DNA of 64,000 nucleotides from Bacteroidota bacterium. GTDB lineage: Bacteria; Bacteroidota; Bacteroidia; Chitinophagales; Chitinophagaceae. How positions within the stretch are numbered: the stretch's first letter is position 1; every line of letters begins with the position of its first letter. Location of the stretch: contig VBAR01000001.1 in the NCBI GenBank assembly GCA_005882315.1, forward strand, positions 197,736-261,735, in the 5' to 3' direction. A program made the position numbers and the translations under genes. Under the pieces are notes generated by a model that saw nothing but the letters and a program-made list of their open reading frames with translations, had not been told where the DNA came from and made no database searches. Positions 54,361-62,387 of this stretch are shown piece by piece.

Positions 54361-55350
54361 TTATCGTTTTAGTTTTATCTGTGTTGGTTCATCCCTGTCA
54401 CAAATAATTTCACCATTTATATATTTCAATTCAGCTATTTGTATCACACTTCGTTTATCATCAAAGGAACCTCTTGGAGCAGGATTCGCTTTGCTTCGGC
54501 CGGGGTGTGTGAAATAACACACAAAAGCCCTTCCTTCATTTACCACCACATCACAATGCCCGCCAATGGCCTGGTCATCTTTTCCTTTTCCGGGATTTTC
54601 CAAAATTCTTGAATCTTGTTTTTTCCAGTTGAGGAGATCACTGCTTGAATAAACTTCCATTCCCTTCCATGCATCAACGATCATAAAGTATTTCCCCTGC
54701 CAGTAAAATGTTTTAGGACCCTCCCCTCTTGCTGCAATTGCTTTTCCTTTATCAGTCCAGTTGTATAGATCTTTGCTATCAGCATACCAGATACTTTTTC
54801 CATCCCGTTCATTATTATACCACATCCGCCAAAGCGTATCATTTATTTTAAACACAGAAGCATCAATTACTTTTTCATTCACCAGTTTCAACGTTGACTG
54901 GTAGTTCCAGTTTTTTAGATCTTTACTGGTAAGATGAATAATAACTCTTGGATGGTTCCAATCTTTGAATGTACCGGGTACATAAGTAAGATACATGTGA
55001 TAAGTTCCTTTATGCTCGATCACATCCGGCGCCCAGTGAGTATAGCCTTCATCAACATGATAATTAATATTACAGGTATCAACATATTTCCATGTTCTTC
55101 CATCTTTACTTTCTGCAATACCTATTCTTGTTCCATGCACCCACTGCACAGTTGAATCCTGGATAGAAGCACGGCGATTGGTGTAGAGCATCCACCATTT
55201 CTTCTTTGCTTTATTGTAAATAATCACCGGGTCAGCAGCACCATGATAAACGGGATCATCATATAAAGGTTTAGGTGCAGCGTTCTTTTGAGCAAATATG
55301 TTTATTGAAGAAACACAAAAAATAAAAAGCATTAAAAGTTTACTCATCAT
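54361..55350 (-). CDS. GH43-like beta-propeller glycosidase, subfamily unclear
   Basis: The 329-residue exported protein (signal peptide about 1-20, INIFAQ) shows the five-bladed propeller triad in order: GAADPVIIYNKAKKKWWML (base), KVIDASVFKINDTLWRMWY (modulator) and RGEGPKTFYWQGKYFMI (acid). Other landmarks are YTHWAPDVIEHKGTYHMYLT and GGHCDVVVNEGRAFVCYF. The long first blade with VHGTRIGIAESKDGRTWKY is not typical of arabinanases, so the substrate is open. Its ATG overlaps the GH106 stop codon (ATGATGA), so translation is coupled, and GH115 follows after 3 bases. Confidence 0.78.
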   Translation of the reverse strand: MMSKLLMLFIFCVSSINIFAQKNAAPKPLYDDPVYHGAADPVIIYNKAKKKWWMLYTNRRASIQDSTVQWVHGTRIGIAESKDGRTWKYVDTCNINYHVDEGYTHWAPDVIEHKGTYHMYLTYVPGTFKDWNHPRVIIHLTSKDLKNWNYQSTLKLVNEKVIDASVFKINDTLWRMWYNNERDGKSIWYADSKDLYNWTDKGKAIAARGEGPKTFYWQGKYFMIVDAWKGMEVYSSSDLLNWKKQDSRILENPGKGKDDQAIGGHCDVVVNEGRAFVCYFTHPGRSKANPAPRGSFDDKRSVIQIAELKYINGEIICDRDEPTQIKLKR

Positions 55351-58196
55351 TCAAATTTCATTGGTGTAAGTGTTACGGGTCCGAGTAATCCTGAAGGTTT
55401 GGGTAGCCATTTAGCAGCGGTGAATAAACCATCGGCCCCACGGTTTTCCGCCAACCGTGCTGACATATTTATATTATAAAATTTTTTCCATTGAATACCT
55501 TTCTTATCCAAATCAATGATGCGGTTAGCCATACCATTGGTTACTATTACCTGCAAGTCATTAACAGGCTTTATTAAGTTTGGTGTAATTGCCACTGTAT
55601 ATGAAGGCCCGATCAGTGTAGCTATTTTTTTGCCATTCAATATTACAGTTGCCGATTCTTTTACATCACCCAAATTCAATAACCATGAACTGGGATTACC
55701 AGCAGGCCTATTAAAACTGATGCTGTATTGCGCAGTGCCTGAGAATTCTTTCACTCCTTCTACAGCCAAGTCCGTCCATGATTGTAATTGACCCACTATT
55801 GTTTCTTTTGGTAGTGTAGGGCCGCCTGAAATAAAATTCAGCTTCCACCCGATAGCTATCGGGTCACCACTGATTGTTACAGCATCGCCTGCAACCTTGG
55901 CATATGGAAACATTGCTCCCCTGAACTTTGCCGGACCTGTTTGCACCACGCATGATTCGCCGGGAGCCAGTTGTAAAAAAATATCCAGCGTATTCGCATC
56001 CCCTTGTCTTGTCATTGCTACACCGCTTCTTTCCAGCATAGGATCATACAATGCAGCATATTGTATTGGCGTATTCAGTAAAACCCAATTATTGAAAGTC
56101 TCTTTACCGTCGTTCGTGATAAAATAATATTCGCCTCCGGCAATTTTCCTACGGATACATTTCAATTTTTCTTCTGCGAGATATCTTTCATGACGTACAT
56201 CTGCATTGGCCAGTAAATACTTCAGTTCCTTACCTTCCCAGAGTGTTCCTTTACCCAATTTGGCATTATTAATACCGGGAGCATTTGTAGTTTCAAATTT
56301 TATTTGTCCAATTAACGCATCAAACTGTTTTTGTTTATTCTCAATATCACTCAGTCCCGGAACCATTTTGGGAACACCATCATGAAAAATGATCTGTGCT
56401 CCAGCTTTTGACAATGAAACTAATTTCTGCAAAGTAGTTAACAGTAAATATTTTACTCCGCTTAAAACAAGAGTTTGATAATCGTCGCCCGGTGCTTTTA
56501 TTTTACCGTTCACAACTTGCAACAATTGAATTTGCCGGTCACTTATCAAATCCCAGCTATAACCCAGTTCCAGCATTTCTTCTGCTGATTTATTAAATGA
56601 TGTTCCCTCAAAACCTTCCATACCATCATAATGATGCAGCATACCGCCTCTCGACGGCAGATTGTTTCTGTCAGCAAAAGGAAAATATAATAACACATCA
56701 TTCGATGGTTTACCTGCCTGCAAAAAGCTTTGGCATCTTGCCGCATAAGCATTCAGCGTACCGAAATCTTTCCAGAAAGGATTGGCAGGTGTAAAATGCA
56801 CCGCTGCATAAAATAACCAACCGGGAAACGGTTCATCTTTCGGAGAGTAGTTAGTGCCATGATAAAAAATATGATTAACTCCTCCGAGAAAATATTTATC
56901 GAGAATCAGTTTCACATCACCTAGAGTAGAAAGAAAATGATCATTCAACCATGTAGCAGATTCTGAAGATGCCAATGGCTTACCCATTACATGTGCTGAT
57001 GAAGTAGCAAACTTAAACCGGGTAAGATTTGTTCCTTCTGTTTCAGGAATATCAATCGTTGCATAGAGATCCAGAATATTTGCAGGCGAACCATGACTTT
57101 GATTACGGATCAATTTCCCTTTTGCTTTTGCCCATGCGTGCCAGGGCTGTGTAAATTTTTCCAATAGCAGATCAGAAATAGTTTCCCGGTAATCATACAA
57201 TACTCTTGTATGCCTGTCGGAATTATCGGTTGCAAATAAAGCTGGCAATTCATTTTTCAGATCATACCCACGACGCTTTTTAAATTCATTAAAAAGATCT
57301 GGTGTCCAGTTGCTTTGGCCTCTTGCATCATCTACTTCATAACTATCATTAAAAAAGCTTCGCAATGATGAAATATCTTTTCCTGCAAATGCTTTATCAA
57401 ATTCTGATAAATAATTTTTTAATGCCTGCCCGTTAAAATGATCAATAGCTCGTCCTTCACCACCGGGTGCAGCTCTTTCAACCATTTTACCATGCAGCCC
57501 TTCAAACAAAGCAATGAGTCTCCAATTACCCGCAGGAGCCGTCCACTTTAATTTTCCATTCACAACATTCTTTGTTACATCAATTGATTTTCCTTTCTCA
57601 TCATAAGCCATCAGCAATTTTAATGGCAGCATTACATCAAATCTCACCTGGTCCAATGCCATTTCCTGTAAGTTCTTATTTGCTGTTATGGGATTTAAAA
57701 CCTGATCCACTTTTAGTGGTTTACCATTGGCAGTGCGAACAAAACTTTCCTGCCTGTATTGAACAGTATCTTTCAGCATTTCACCTCCATTCAATGAATA
57801 GGATTTAAAAGCTATGTATTTGCTCGCATCCTTATCCTGAACCCATGGTCCGCCGAAAGGCCAGCCGGTACCTGTTGCCATATCAATACCAAGACCTAAT
57901 CTTTTTCCTTCAGTCAAACTATATTGCAGCATCTCCACCCATTTCGGTGATAAAAAATTTATGAATTGAGCTTCTGCACCTTTCACTCCATATATCGGTG
58001 TTATTTCCATGCCACCCAATCCTGCCTGTTGGTATTGTTCCATGCACCATGTCAGATCTTTTTTATTTACGGCACTTCCTTCCCACCACCATCTTGTCCA
58101 TGGTTTTGTTTGTTGTGTTATGGCCGGCCATTTTATTTGTGCAGGAATATCTGTTGTAAAGAAGATTACAAAACAAATGATGAATATCTTTTTCAA
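55347..58196 (-). CDS. GH106 alpha-L-rhamnosidase
   Basis: The 949-residue exported enzyme (signal peptide about 1-19) has the GH106 opening PWTRWWWEGSAVNKKDLTW, GLGGMEITPIYGVKGAE, and LGLGIDMATGTGWPFGGPWV, then the barrel with DSYEVDDARGQSNWTPDLFN and IRNQSHGSPANILDLY and C-terminal beta-sandwiches. It should release alpha-L-rhamnose from rhamnogalacturonan fragments. The start is TTG at 58196. A perfect 18-bp palindrome (55847-55864) adds the residues DPIAIG at about 778-783 within a beta domain, apparently an in-frame repeat insertion that has been tolerated. The gene follows a 256-base repeat-rich gap. Confidence 0.92.
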   Translation of the reverse strand: MKKIFIICFVIFFTTDIPAQIKWPAITQQTKPWTRWWWEGSAVNKKDLTWCMEQYQQAGLGGMEITPIYGVKGAEAQFINFLSPKWVEMLQYSLTEGKRLGLGIDMATGTGWPFGGPWVQDKDASKYIAFKSYSLNGGEMLKDTVQYRQESFVRTANGKPLKVDQVLNPITANKNLQEMALDQVRFDVMLPLKLLMAYDEKGKSIDVTKNVVNGKLKWTAPAGNWRLIALFEGLHGKMVERAAPGGEGRAIDHFNGQALKNYLSEFDKAFAGKDISSLRSFFNDSYEVDDARGQSNWTPDLFNEFKKRRGYDLKNELPALFATDNSDRHTRVLYDYRETISDLLLEKFTQPWHAWAKAKGKLIRNQSHGSPANILDLYATIDIPETEGTNLTRFKFATSSAHVMGKPLASSESATWLNDHFLSTLGDVKLILDKYFLGGVNHIFYHGTNYSPKDEPFPGWLFYAAVHFTPANPFWKDFGTLNAYAARCQSFLQAGKPSNDVLLYFPFADRNNLPSRGGMLHHYDGMEGFEGTSFNKSAEEMLELGYSWDLISDRQIQLLQVVNGKIKAPGDDYQTLVLSGVKYLLLTTLQKLVSLSKAGAQIIFHDGVPKMVPGLSDIENKQKQFDALIGQIKFETTNAPGINNAKLGKGTLWEGKELKYLLANADVRHERYLAEEKLKCIRRKIAGGEYYFITNDGKETFNNWVLLNTPIQYAALYDPMLERSGVAMTRQGDANTLDIFLQLAPGESCVVQTGPAKFRGAMFPYAKVAGDAVTISGDPIAIGWKLNFISGGPTLPKETIVGQLQSWTDLAVEGVKEFSGTAQYSISFNRPAGNPSSWLLNLGDVKESATVILNGKKIATLIGPSYTVAITPNLIKPVNDLQVIVTNGMANRIIDLDKKGIQWKKFYNINMSARLAENRGADGLFTAAKWLPKPSGLLGPVTLTPMKFE
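55847..55864. repeat. Perfect 18-bp palindrome inside the GH106 gene
   Basis: ACCCGATAGCTATCGGGT equals its own reverse complement over all 18 bases and is read in frame as (G)DPIAIG(W). Its length is exactly six codons, so insertion would not shift the frame. Confidence 0.65.
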
Positions 58197-58229
58197 AGTG
58201 AAATTTTTATTTTGTTTACCAGCTTAGTG

Positions 58230-58284
58230 CTACTATTAAACTTTTGTTGCGTCGCACTCTTGTACTACAACAATTCTATTCAAC
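58230..58284 (-). repeat. Third unit of the dispersed intergenic repeat
   Basis: On the minus strand this reads GTTGAATAG, then TACAAGAGTGCGACGCAAC, then GTTTAATAGTAG. Against unit one at 48905 it matches 24 of the first 34 positions, and it shares CGCAAC and the 12-base end GTTTAATAGTAG with the copy ending at 49027. It lies 33 bases upstream of the GH106 start codon. Confidence 0.6.
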
Positions 58285-58339
58285 ACATATCAATTATTCG
58301 CCATTTTATCAAGCATTCATTCACCATAAGAAAATATTG

Positions 58340-58469
58340 AACCCCTAAGGGGTTCGCTTCGTGTATCATTATTCCTTACACCGGGTTTCGGTGCTACCAA
58401 TATTAAGCCCCTACGGGGCTTTAAGAACTTTACAAACGAATAGACTTCTCCATTAATCCCCTTTAGGGG
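58340..58469. repeat. Cluster of palindromic repeats upstream of GH106, running into the PL22 3' end
   Basis: Three short palindromes lie within 130 bases: AACCCCTAAGGGGTT (58340-58354), AAGCCCC-TAC-GGGGCTT (58405-58421) and CCCC-TTTA-GGGG (58458-58469), with a fourth imperfect hairpin between (ACACCGGGTTTCGGTGCT). The last one forms the end of the PL22 coding sequence (TPKGD). Otherwise I see no gene in 58197-58452. Confidence 0.6.
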
Positions 58470-59727
58470 TATGGGGTTTCACTTCCACTGCATACACATT
58501 TGTTTCTCCCTCAAAGTTGGCTCTGAATATAATCCATTTCTCATCAGGGCTGAAATGCACATTGGGTTCTAAACTGTATTTATGATTTTTCATGTTAACT
58601 AGCTTCTCCGAAACAAATTTATTACCACTAGGTGTAAATAAGTATATCCACATGCCATCTTTTGCTTTTGCAACCTGACCTGGGTCACCTCCATCACCAC
58701 AAAATAATTTATTGTCTTTTGTACTGTTGAAATGAATGCTCCATTCATCTCTTTGTAACTCGTATTTTGTTTTTTCTCCCGTTTTTACATTGTGGCCTTC
58801 TATGAAAAAGTTTGTGTTGCGTGGCTGTTGCAAGTCATACCAGATTATACTTCCATCCGCGCTGCTCCATTCATGTCCTGCTATTTCCATATCCATTATT
58901 CTTTTATGGATCTGGGTTATCTTTTTTGTTTTTACATCGATCGTCCAAATTCTATTCACTTTATGCCAGGGTCCTTCGTGACAAAACATTAATAGATCAG
59001 GATCGGTCGCTGAAAACTGCACATGATTCAGCCATGCAGTGTCTGAATGTACTTTATCAAGCTGTTTGGTCTTTGTATTAATAGTAAATAATGTACGTGG
59101 AAGCTTCGCTTCATAAATGATATTGAAATAACTTGATTTGTTTGGATACTTTTTGAACAACTCTTTTTCTTCATCGCTGCTTTTAGCACCGCCCAGCAAA
59201 GTGCCATCAGCATTAACAGCAGTTATGGTACCTTTAAAATCATTCGGGAAAACATAAACCAAAGTTTCTTTTTTTGTATCCACATTTACAGAAAACACAC
59301 TATCCTTTACCTGGAAAAAAACTTCTTTTGTTTTTGCTGAAACGATCTCACCATTCATTGCAGTCTCGTGATTTGTAAGCTGATCGATTTTCAGGGTCTT
59401 TAAATCAACCCAATATATTTGGCGGTTTCTTGCACTGGTATTACTGATCTCTACTTTGGCTGCTTGCTCTTCTGGTTTTTGCGGGGAAGTATTATAAAAA
59501 ACCATCTTATTCCCGATGAAAGGATTGTTGTGAAAGTAAAAACTATAGCTGCTGCCTTCCATTCTTGACAGCTTAATTATTTTATGATGTGTGTCTTTAT
59601 CGATCCACTCATCGGGCATTTTTTGTCCGCCGGTTTCCATTACTGGTTGGGCAAGAACAAAAGAAGAGATGCAAGTAAAAATCATTGCAGTCAGCAATGC
59701 TGCAACAGGAAAATTTTGGAGTTTCAT
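58453..59727 (-). CDS. PL22 oligogalacturonate lyase
   Basis: The 424-residue propeller enzyme carries PL22 landmarks: DEWIDKDTHHKIIKLSRMEG with GSSYSFYFHNNPFIGNK, WLNHVQFSATDPDLLMFCHE followed by GPWHKVNRIWTI, MDMEIAGHEWSSADGSIIWY, and LEPNVHFSPDEKWIIF. The histidines of these blocks form the Mn2+ site in the family. It splits unsaturated di- and trigalacturonates into 5-keto-4-deoxyuronate. A signal peptide (about 1-27, FVLAQP) places it in the periplasm, unlike the cytoplasmic enterobacterial enzyme. The ATG at 59727 is preferred over the TTG at 59736. A CAGGA operator lies upstream; the C-terminal TPKGD comes from a palindromic repeat. Confidence 0.9.
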   Translation of the reverse strand: MKLQNFPVAALLTAMIFTCISSFVLAQPVMETGGQKMPDEWIDKDTHHKIIKLSRMEGSSYSFYFHNNPFIGNKMVFYNTSPQKPEEQAAKVEISNTSARNRQIYWVDLKTLKIDQLTNHETAMNGEIVSAKTKEVFFQVKDSVFSVNVDTKKETLVYVFPNDFKGTITAVNADGTLLGGAKSSDEEKELFKKYPNKSSYFNIIYEAKLPRTLFTINTKTKQLDKVHSDTAWLNHVQFSATDPDLLMFCHEGPWHKVNRIWTIDVKTKKITQIHKRIMDMEIAGHEWSSADGSIIWYDLQQPRNTNFFIEGHNVKTGEKTKYELQRDEWSIHFNSTKDNKLFCGDGGDPGQVAKAKDGMWIYLFTPSGNKFVSEKLVNMKNHKYSLEPNVHFSPDEKWIIFRANFEGETNVYAVEVKPHTPKGD

Positions 59728-59746
59728 TTCAAGCAATCTTTAGTCT

Positions 59747-59792
59747 ATAAAGTACGGCCTTCAGGTGCTTTTTTGTGTCCTGTACAGTCCTG
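59747..59792 (-). promoter_or_regulatory. PUL promoter with exact CAGGA-N5-CAGGA operator, upstream of PL22
   Basis: On the minus strand CAGGA (59792-59788), five bases and CAGGA (59782-59778) precede TACTTTAT (59754-59747) by 23 bases; the -7-like box is nearly identical to that of GH28 (TACTTTAA). The ATG lies 19 bases downstream. The operator ends at the stop codon of the upstream GH43 gene. Confidence 0.65.
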
Positions 59793-60779
59793 CTATTTTA
59801 CAGGGTTTACACCCTCAGAAGTCATTATTATCCTCTTTATAGTCCCATCTTTATTATAATAGAGATAATCAATACAAACTGAGCGGTGAAAACTGCCTGC
59901 ATCTGGTACAAGTGCTCCATTATGGTAAATGAAATAATTCTTTCCTTTAAAATTTATAATTGCCTGGTGGTTGGTATTGCTGTTGCCTGCAATTTCATTC
60001 AGTATCCCTTTATACTCCCAGGGACCATTGATATTGCGGCTCATGGCATAGGCTATCTTCTCCGGAAATTCATAAGCATAAGAAAGATAGTACCAACCAT
60101 TTCTTTTATGGACCCATGGAGCTTCTGTAAATTTTGGAAGATCAATCTTTTTAAAATTACCATCCATTTCAATCATGTTTTCCTTCAGCTTTACATAATG
60201 CAAAGTGGTATTGCCCCAGAATAAATAAGCCTGCCCGTCATCATCAATAAAAACAGTTGGGTCAATATCATCCCAACTGATCTTTGCTTCAGTGGTCATA
60301 TCATTTGTAATAAGTGCTTTGCCAATTGCGTCTTTAAAAGGACCAGTTGGGCTATCACTGACTGCGACACCGATCGCTTTTCCTCTATGTGTACTGTCGT
60401 GAGTGATTGCAACAAACCAATAAAATTTTCCATTGCGTTCAATCACCTGGCTGGCCCAGGCATCATCTTTAGCCCATTTAAATGCTTTTACATTTAATGG
60501 TGAAGGATGTTCTCTCCAGTTTACCATATCTGTTGTTGAAAAGCATAACCATTCATGCATTACATAACGGTTTTCTTTTGGCGGAGCTATATCATGCCCG
60601 GTGTAGAGATAAACTTTGTCCTTAAAAACCAGTGCTGCCGCGTCGGCAGTGTATTTATGACGAATAATGGGATTTCCATTTGCTTGAAATGTCGTGTCAG
60701 TTATTCTATTGTCATTCTGCGCATAAGTTATATTGCTAAATAAAAATATCACAGCAAAATATATTGAAGTTCTTTTCAT
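59793..60779 (-). CDS. GH43 family glycosidase (arabinofuranosidase/xylosidase-like)
   Basis: The 328-residue exported protein (signal peptide about 1-20, NITYAQ) has a clear GH43 plan: HKYTADAAALVFKDKVYLYT with the catalytic base aspartate (ADAAA where most members have ADPSA), DDIDPTVFIDDDGQAYLFWG with the modulator aspartate, and LPKFTEAPWVHKRNGWYYLS with the acid glutamate. AWASQVIERNGKFYWFVA and SDSPTGPFKDAIG also match. Arabinan, arabinoxylan or galactan side chains are likely substrates. It lies 8 bases downstream of another GH43-type gene and just upstream of the PL22 operator. Confidence 0.9.
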   Translation of the reverse strand: MKRTSIYFAVIFLFSNITYAQNDNRITDTTFQANGNPIIRHKYTADAAALVFKDKVYLYTGHDIAPPKENRYVMHEWLCFSTTDMVNWREHPSPLNVKAFKWAKDDAWASQVIERNGKFYWFVAITHDSTHRGKAIGVAVSDSPTGPFKDAIGKALITNDMTTEAKISWDDIDPTVFIDDDGQAYLFWGNTTLHYVKLKENMIEMDGNFKKIDLPKFTEAPWVHKRNGWYYLSYAYEFPEKIAYAMSRNINGPWEYKGILNEIAGNSNTNHQAIINFKGKNYFIYHNGALVPDAGSFHRSVCIDYLYYNKDGTIKRIIMTSEGVNPVK

Positions 60780-60787
60780 GTTACATT

Positions 60788-62383
60788 TTAATTTTTAACC
60801 AACACTACATCATCCACATAACAAAAAGCATTTGCTTCAGCTTCTGCTTCAAAACCGATCTCTGCTTTTCCATTCTTTATTTTTATATGTTCAATTTTAA
60901 TTGCTATCCAACCCGCATTTTCATTCTTTATATTATACTTAAATATTTTACCATTACTCTCAGCATACATTTCAAGTCTGACAAAACCACTGCTGTTCCT
61001 CACTTTGGCAGTTAATAAGTAATCACCGTCTTCCAACTTTACATAAGGTGATGAAGTTATTGTTTGTGATACTTTTCGTTTAAAGTTGACTTTATCGTTT
61101 ATCTGTAAGCTTTTCTCCCCAATTACAATATTCCGATCATTTTGTGTATTGAAATAATTCAAGACCGGTGAATTATTGCTATCGAGAGAAACTTTGTTGC
61201 CATCCAAAACTGTTGTGATCCAACCCAGCAAATGCTCTTGTACAGGTTTCACATGGCTTGGAATTCTTCTTCTATCTGCTTCAAAACTTCCATTCATTAC
61301 ATAATTATTATCCCTGCCAACTTTCCATTCGCCTGTTTTTGCATTTATATTCCAGGAGCCGAGTGAATTAAAATAAGGAACGCTTCCATCAAAAGAAAGC
61401 GGAAACCACTGATTATAACCTAATCCATTTCCTGCAAAATCAGCCCATCGGTCACCACAGTAAATAACAGTTTCCTGTTTGCTTCCTTTCACATTAAAGA
61501 AAAATCCAGTTTGAGTTACATGTGCATAATCATTTTCACTTCCCTTCATCACTTGCATATCATTTGTTGGTAAATAAGGTCCGCGAATATCATCGGCAAC
61601 CAGGTAATAAGCATAAGAAGCATCCCATCCATAAATGTTAGATGCGGCCATGTAATATTTGCCTTTGTATTTAAACATACAATTCCCTTCCCTGCTTTCT
61701 CCCTGAAAAACCTTTGTGCAGTCCAACAGATTTACCATTCCATCCTTCACACCAATTTCTGAAACGTATATCTTATTTCTTCCACTGCCGTAAGAATAAA
61801 TTAGATAAGATTTTCCGCTTTCTTCATCTGTAAAAATCGTCTGATCGCCAGTGTTTGTAGTACCAATCATATCCTTCATGTTTATTCGCTGATGCCATGT
61901 GAATTGACCCGTTGGTGAATCAGCGACAGTAATCAGCACCTGGTTACCATGCTGAACTACCATTGTATATTTATTCAACTCTTTGATATAGGCAACACCC
62001 AAACGCCCCACCCATGTCTTCGGGATAGTCTTAAATGCCTCTTCCTTAGTGAATACATCCGCTTCAAATGTCCAGTTGATCAAATCGGTAGAACTATAAC
62101 AGGTTACCGTTTCAAATGTAGCATTGGGTAATGTTACCGATGGATCGTTACGATAAGTCTCGGCTTCTTTATAATGAACGCCATACCAGTAATATTTTTT
62201 TTCACCAGTTACCGGATCTGCAAATTTGAATATTCCACCACCCTGGCTGTAAATCGGACGATCGTCTTTTGTTTTCCAGAATATATCGTTTTTAATATTG
62301 AGTAGCTGTGCTTTTGCGTTGTCTATGTTTAGCAATAACAAAAACAGTGTAACTGAAAGAGAATATTTGATTAATCTTTTCAT
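60788..62383 (-). CDS. GH43-family protein with C-terminal carbohydrate-binding-like domain
   Basis: The 531-residue exported protein (signal peptide about 1-25, NAKAQ) has an N-terminal propeller (about 30-345; SQGGGIFKFADPVTGEKKYY, TTNTGDQTIFTDEESGKSYL, ESREGNCMFKYKGKYYMAAS) and a C-terminal beta-sandwich (about 355-531; NGSFEADRRRIPSHVKP, then CYVDDVVLVKN), like a family 4/9/22-type binding module. The propeller resembles GH43 members that act on galactans, where the first-blade aspartate is not conserved; here that position is in a GGGIFKF segment. Binding or weak hydrolysis of a galactan-like chain is possible. It starts 4 bases after the PL22-like gene. Confidence 0.8.
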   Translation of the reverse strand: MKRLIKYSLSVTLFLLLLNIDNAKAQLLNIKNDIFWKTKDDRPIYSQGGGIFKFADPVTGEKKYYWYGVHYKEAETYRNDPSVTLPNATFETVTCYSSTDLINWTFEADVFTKEEAFKTIPKTWVGRLGVAYIKELNKYTMVVQHGNQVLITVADSPTGQFTWHQRINMKDMIGTTNTGDQTIFTDEESGKSYLIYSYGSGRNKIYVSEIGVKDGMVNLLDCTKVFQGESREGNCMFKYKGKYYMAASNIYGWDASYAYYLVADDIRGPYLPTNDMQVMKGSENDYAHVTQTGFFFNVKGSKQETVIYCGDRWADFAGNGLGYNQWFPLSFDGSVPYFNSLGSWNINAKTGEWKVGRDNNYVMNGSFEADRRRIPSHVKPVQEHLLGWITTVLDGNKVSLDSNNSPVLNYFNTQNDRNIVIGEKSLQINDKVNFKRKVSQTITSSPYVKLEDGDYLLTAKVRNSSGFVRLEMYAESNGKIFKYNIKNENAGWIAIKIEHIKIKNGKAEIGFEAEAEANAFCYVDDVVLVKN

Positions 62384-62387
62384 ATCC

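Noticed and set aside
57966-58340. Plus-strand open frame of 124 codons over the GH106 5' end
   Set aside because: It is cysteine- and phenylalanine-rich, antisense to GH106 and runs into repeats; no sign of a real protein.
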